DNA from: Pseudomonadota bacterium
Lineage (GTDB): Bacteria; Bdellovibrionota_C; UBA2361; OMII01
Assembly: GCA_027486155.1 (NCBI GenBank)
Contig: JAIXPR010000176.1
Coordinates: 1-9,194, forward strand
DNA length: 9,194 bases
Direction of reading: 5' to 3'
The position numbers and the translations under genes are program-made. Numbering within the stretch: position 1 is the first letter of the stretch; each line of letters starts with the position of its first letter. The notes under the pieces are model-generated. The model did no database searches and was not told where the DNA came from. It worked only from the letters and a program-made list of their open reading frames with translations. Below, one piece after another: positions 7,889 to 9,194 of this stretch.

Positions 7889-8554
7889 ATGTCATGGCTC
7901 GTGTTCTTCCTGGCGGTTGGTCAAGCATTCCTCGTTGGGGCCTTTCTCTTTCGACGGGCATTGTTGGCAGGGAAGGAGGCGAACGCCGGAAATAATCAGG
8001 TTAAAGAGGAGGTCGCCACTAAAAGGGAGTTGTGGTCGCGGCTAGAGAGCATTCGACAGGAGATGGCGAGCCCCGCTGATTATGAAAAGGCCAAAGCGGA
8101 ATTGAATGTGGCGCGTGAATCGCTCAAAGCCGAGCGAGGAAGGGTAATCATCACACAAGCGGAGTTGGAGAGCGTCGAGGTTCGTCTTCGAGAGCTTGAT
8201 GAGGTTAATCGCGAGCTCGAGGCGAGCGCCTTAGAGACGAAAGAGGAGCTTAAGGTACTCCAGAAGCGGGAAGGGGAGCTTAAAACCAAGAACGAGGAGT
8301 TGCGAGTACAGATTGCGCACTCGACCACCAAGATGGAGGCCCTGATGTCGGAGATCGAAATGTCAGTGCAGATGCAGGAGCAGGTGAAGGTCATGAAAGC
8401 TGACCTTCTCAAGGCCGAGGAGCAGGTGGAGACCTTAATGAACGAGATTCAAAAGGGTAACGAGCAATATTCCATTTCGAAACGTCGATACGACGCGCTG
8501 GACGTGGAATACGCGCAGCTCTATCAGCAGTACATTGAACAGAAGCAGAAGTAG
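7889..8554 (+). CDS. Membrane-anchored coiled-coil protein, partner of the VWA protein
   Basis: This is a 221-residue protein that I do not recognise as a named family. Residues about 3-21 form one membrane helix with no positive charge before it and RR (22-23) directly after, so by the positive-inside rule the rest lies in the cytoplasm. From about residue 50 to the end the sequence is rich in Glu, Lys, Gln and Leu with heptad-like spacing, and the only proline after the anchor is in ASPADY near residue 58. A long, almost continuous coiled coil is expected. The start is 5 bases after the VWA stop and uses a ribosome binding site inside that gene. The context suggests a structural or signalling partner of the VWA protein, contacting its cytoplasmic tail. 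Coiled-coil database matches to myosin- or SMC-like proteins would be compositional only. Confidence 0.85.
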   Translation: MSWLVFFLAVGQAFLVGAFLFRRALLAGKEANAGNNQVKEEVATKRELWSRLESIRQEMASPADYEKAKAELNVARESLKAERGRVIITQAELESVEVRLRELDEVNRELEASALETKEELKVLQKREGELKTKNEELRVQIAHSTTKMEALMSEIEMSVQMQEQVKVMKADLLKAEEQVETLMNEIQKGNEQYSISKRRYDALDVEYAQLYQQYIEQKQK

Positions 8555-8564
8555 GATGATTTTC

Positions 8565-8595
8565 CGATAGCGTATGTTGGCGAACCTCGCTATCG
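8565..8595. other. Hairpin with perfect 8-bp stem between the coiled-coil and peroxidase genes
   Basis: CGATAGCG (8565-8572) is the exact reverse complement of CGCTATCG (8588-8595). Within the 15-base loop, GTT (8576-8578) can pair with AAC (8583-8585) around GGCG. There is no T-run after the stem on either strand, so this is not a standard intrinsic terminator. It could be an operator, an RNA processing or stability element, or a Rho-associated 3' end. It begins 10 bases after the coiled-coil stop codon. Confidence 0.5.
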
Positions 8596-8650
8596 ACAAC
8601 CGGTCAATATACCCGCCATGCGGCGAGGAGAACTTGGGGGGCCTGACATG

Positions 8651-8657
8651 AGAGGAG
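8651..8657 (+). promoter_or_regulatory. Ribosome binding site that selects the peroxidase start
   Basis: AGAGGAG ends 5 bases before the ATG at 8663. Two other in-frame ATGs exist at 8618 and 8648, but neither has a well-spaced purine-rich sequence before it (GGAG at 8627-8630 is 17 bases from 8648). The 8663 start is therefore preferred. Confidence 0.55.
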
Positions 8658-8662
8658 TAGTA

Positions 8663-9194
8663 ATGGGTATCTTCGTACTAGATAGTATCACCGGAATTTC
8701 CCGCTTAAGTCGTTATCTTCGGCCCGTCTCCATCGCTCTTCTCTTCATCATGAGCATGGGTTCGGCGTTCCAGGTTCGGGCTGAGACGCCTCTCTCAGGT
8801 CCCTCCCTGTTTCAACTCAAGTTGACCAGGATTGATGGTACTACAGTCCCGATGAACCAGTTCGAGGATAAGGTAATCCTTGTCGTTAATACCGCCTCTA
8901 AGTGCGGCTTTACGCCGCAGTACAAGGACCTTGAGGTTTTGTATGAGCGCTACCGTGACAGAGGTTTCGTGGTTCTTGGTTTCCCAAGTAATGACTTCCG
9001 TAATCAAGAGCCGGCACCCGACGATGAGATCGCCAAATTTTGCAAGGCTAAGTTCGGAGTAACCTTTCCCTTATTCAAGAAGGGCCCAGTGACTGGGCCA
9101 CAGATGCAGCCGTTTTATCGAACCTTGCTAGCGCAAGCTCCCGATGAATTCAGCGCGCCTCCCGCGTGGAACTTTGAGAAGATTATTCTTGATA
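8663..9194 (+). CDS. Exported glutathione peroxidase-family protein, 3' partial
   Basis: The first 177 codons of a GPx-family thiol peroxidase, which reduces hydrogen peroxide or lipid hydroperoxides; the frame is still open at the window end. Residues 1-40 look like a long signal peptide (basic n-region with R14, R17, R20; hydrophobic core 22-35; cleavage after VRA), which sends it to the periplasm. Landmarks: NTASKCGFT with peroxidatic Cys81 (a TGC cysteine codon, not selenocysteine), GFPSNDFRNQEP with catalytic Gln115, and AWNF with Trp169 and Asn170, so the tetrad is complete. Cys127 in IAKFCKAKFGVTFP matches the resolving Cys of thioredoxin-dependent yeast and plant enzymes. The middle Cys often seen in FPCNQF is Ser109. 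It is therefore probably thioredoxin-type rather than glutathione-dependent. About 20-30 residues should be missing from the C-terminus. Confidence 0.93.
   Translation, partial: MGIFVLDSITGISRLSRYLRPVSIALLFIMSMGSAFQVRAETPLSGPSLFQLKLTRIDGTTVPMNQFEDKVILVVNTASKCGFTPQYKDLEVLYERYRDRGFVVLGFPSNDFRNQEPAPDDEIAKFCKAKFGVTFPLFKKGPVTGPQMQPFYRTLLAQAPDEFSAPPAWNFEKIILD

Noticed and set aside
8552..8662. Peroxidase frame is continuous with the coiled-coil frame across a single TAG, with 36 sense codons between, hinting at read-through
   Set aside because: An open run of this length at this GC content is not rare by chance, and the peroxidase has its own ribosome binding site and signal peptide, which would be misplaced in a fusion.
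8618..8662. Upstream in-frame ATGs at 8618 and 8648 as the peroxidase start
   Set aside because: Neither has a well-spaced ribosome binding site, and they only lengthen an already long n-region of the signal peptide.
8903..8905. Selenocysteine at the peroxidase active site
   Set aside because: The codon is TGC, so the residue is an ordinary cysteine.

Overview
The window carries seven protein-coding genes and no RNA gene, insertion sequence, CRISPR array or prophage. It looks like a chromosomal piece from a Gram-negative bacterium of moderate GC content. Four of the five genes with a readable N-terminus directed to the envelope have either a cleavable signal peptide or a signal anchor, there is a PBP1A-type peptidoglycan synthase, and a GldG-type ABC transporter accessory protein sits next to a DUF4340 protein. 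That GldG/DUF4340 pairing is common in deltaproteobacteria-like lineages, but the sequence alone does not let me name a taxon.

Layout. (1) 1-2518, plus strand: the 3' part of a GldG-like protein (its start lies outside the window), followed 27 bases later by a DUF4340 protein made of three tandem repeat units. The ABC ATPase and permease expected with them would lie upstream of the window. (2) 2577-5024, plus strand: a complete bifunctional PBP1A, preceded by a 58-base gap that holds an imperfect direct repeat flanking an AT-rich block. (3) 5033-5620, minus strand: an exported cyclophilin-type prolyl isomerase, convergent with PBP1A (8 bases apart), in which the catalytic arginine position is Phe. 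(4) 5621-5789: a divergent intergenic region with a TTGACA -35-like box toward the cyclophilin and -10-like boxes embedded in a small dyad toward the VWA gene. (5) 5790-8554, plus strand: a two-gene operon of a membrane-anchored von Willebrand A protein and a membrane-anchored coiled-coil protein, with the ribosome binding site of the second gene inside the end of the first. (6) 8555-8662: an intergenic region with an 8-bp-stem hairpin. (7) 8663-9194, plus strand: the 5' part of an exported two-cysteine glutathione peroxidase, cut by the window end.

How the genes may fit together: all products are predicted to act in or at the envelope (transport accessory proteins, wall synthesis, periplasmic folding, a periplasmic VWA receptor or scaffold coupled to a cytoplasmic coiled coil, and peroxide defence). 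The least described part is the VWA/coiled-coil pair. Both proteins are predicted to place a segment in the cytoplasm next to the membrane, which suggests they work as one complex, but no function can be assigned from sequence.
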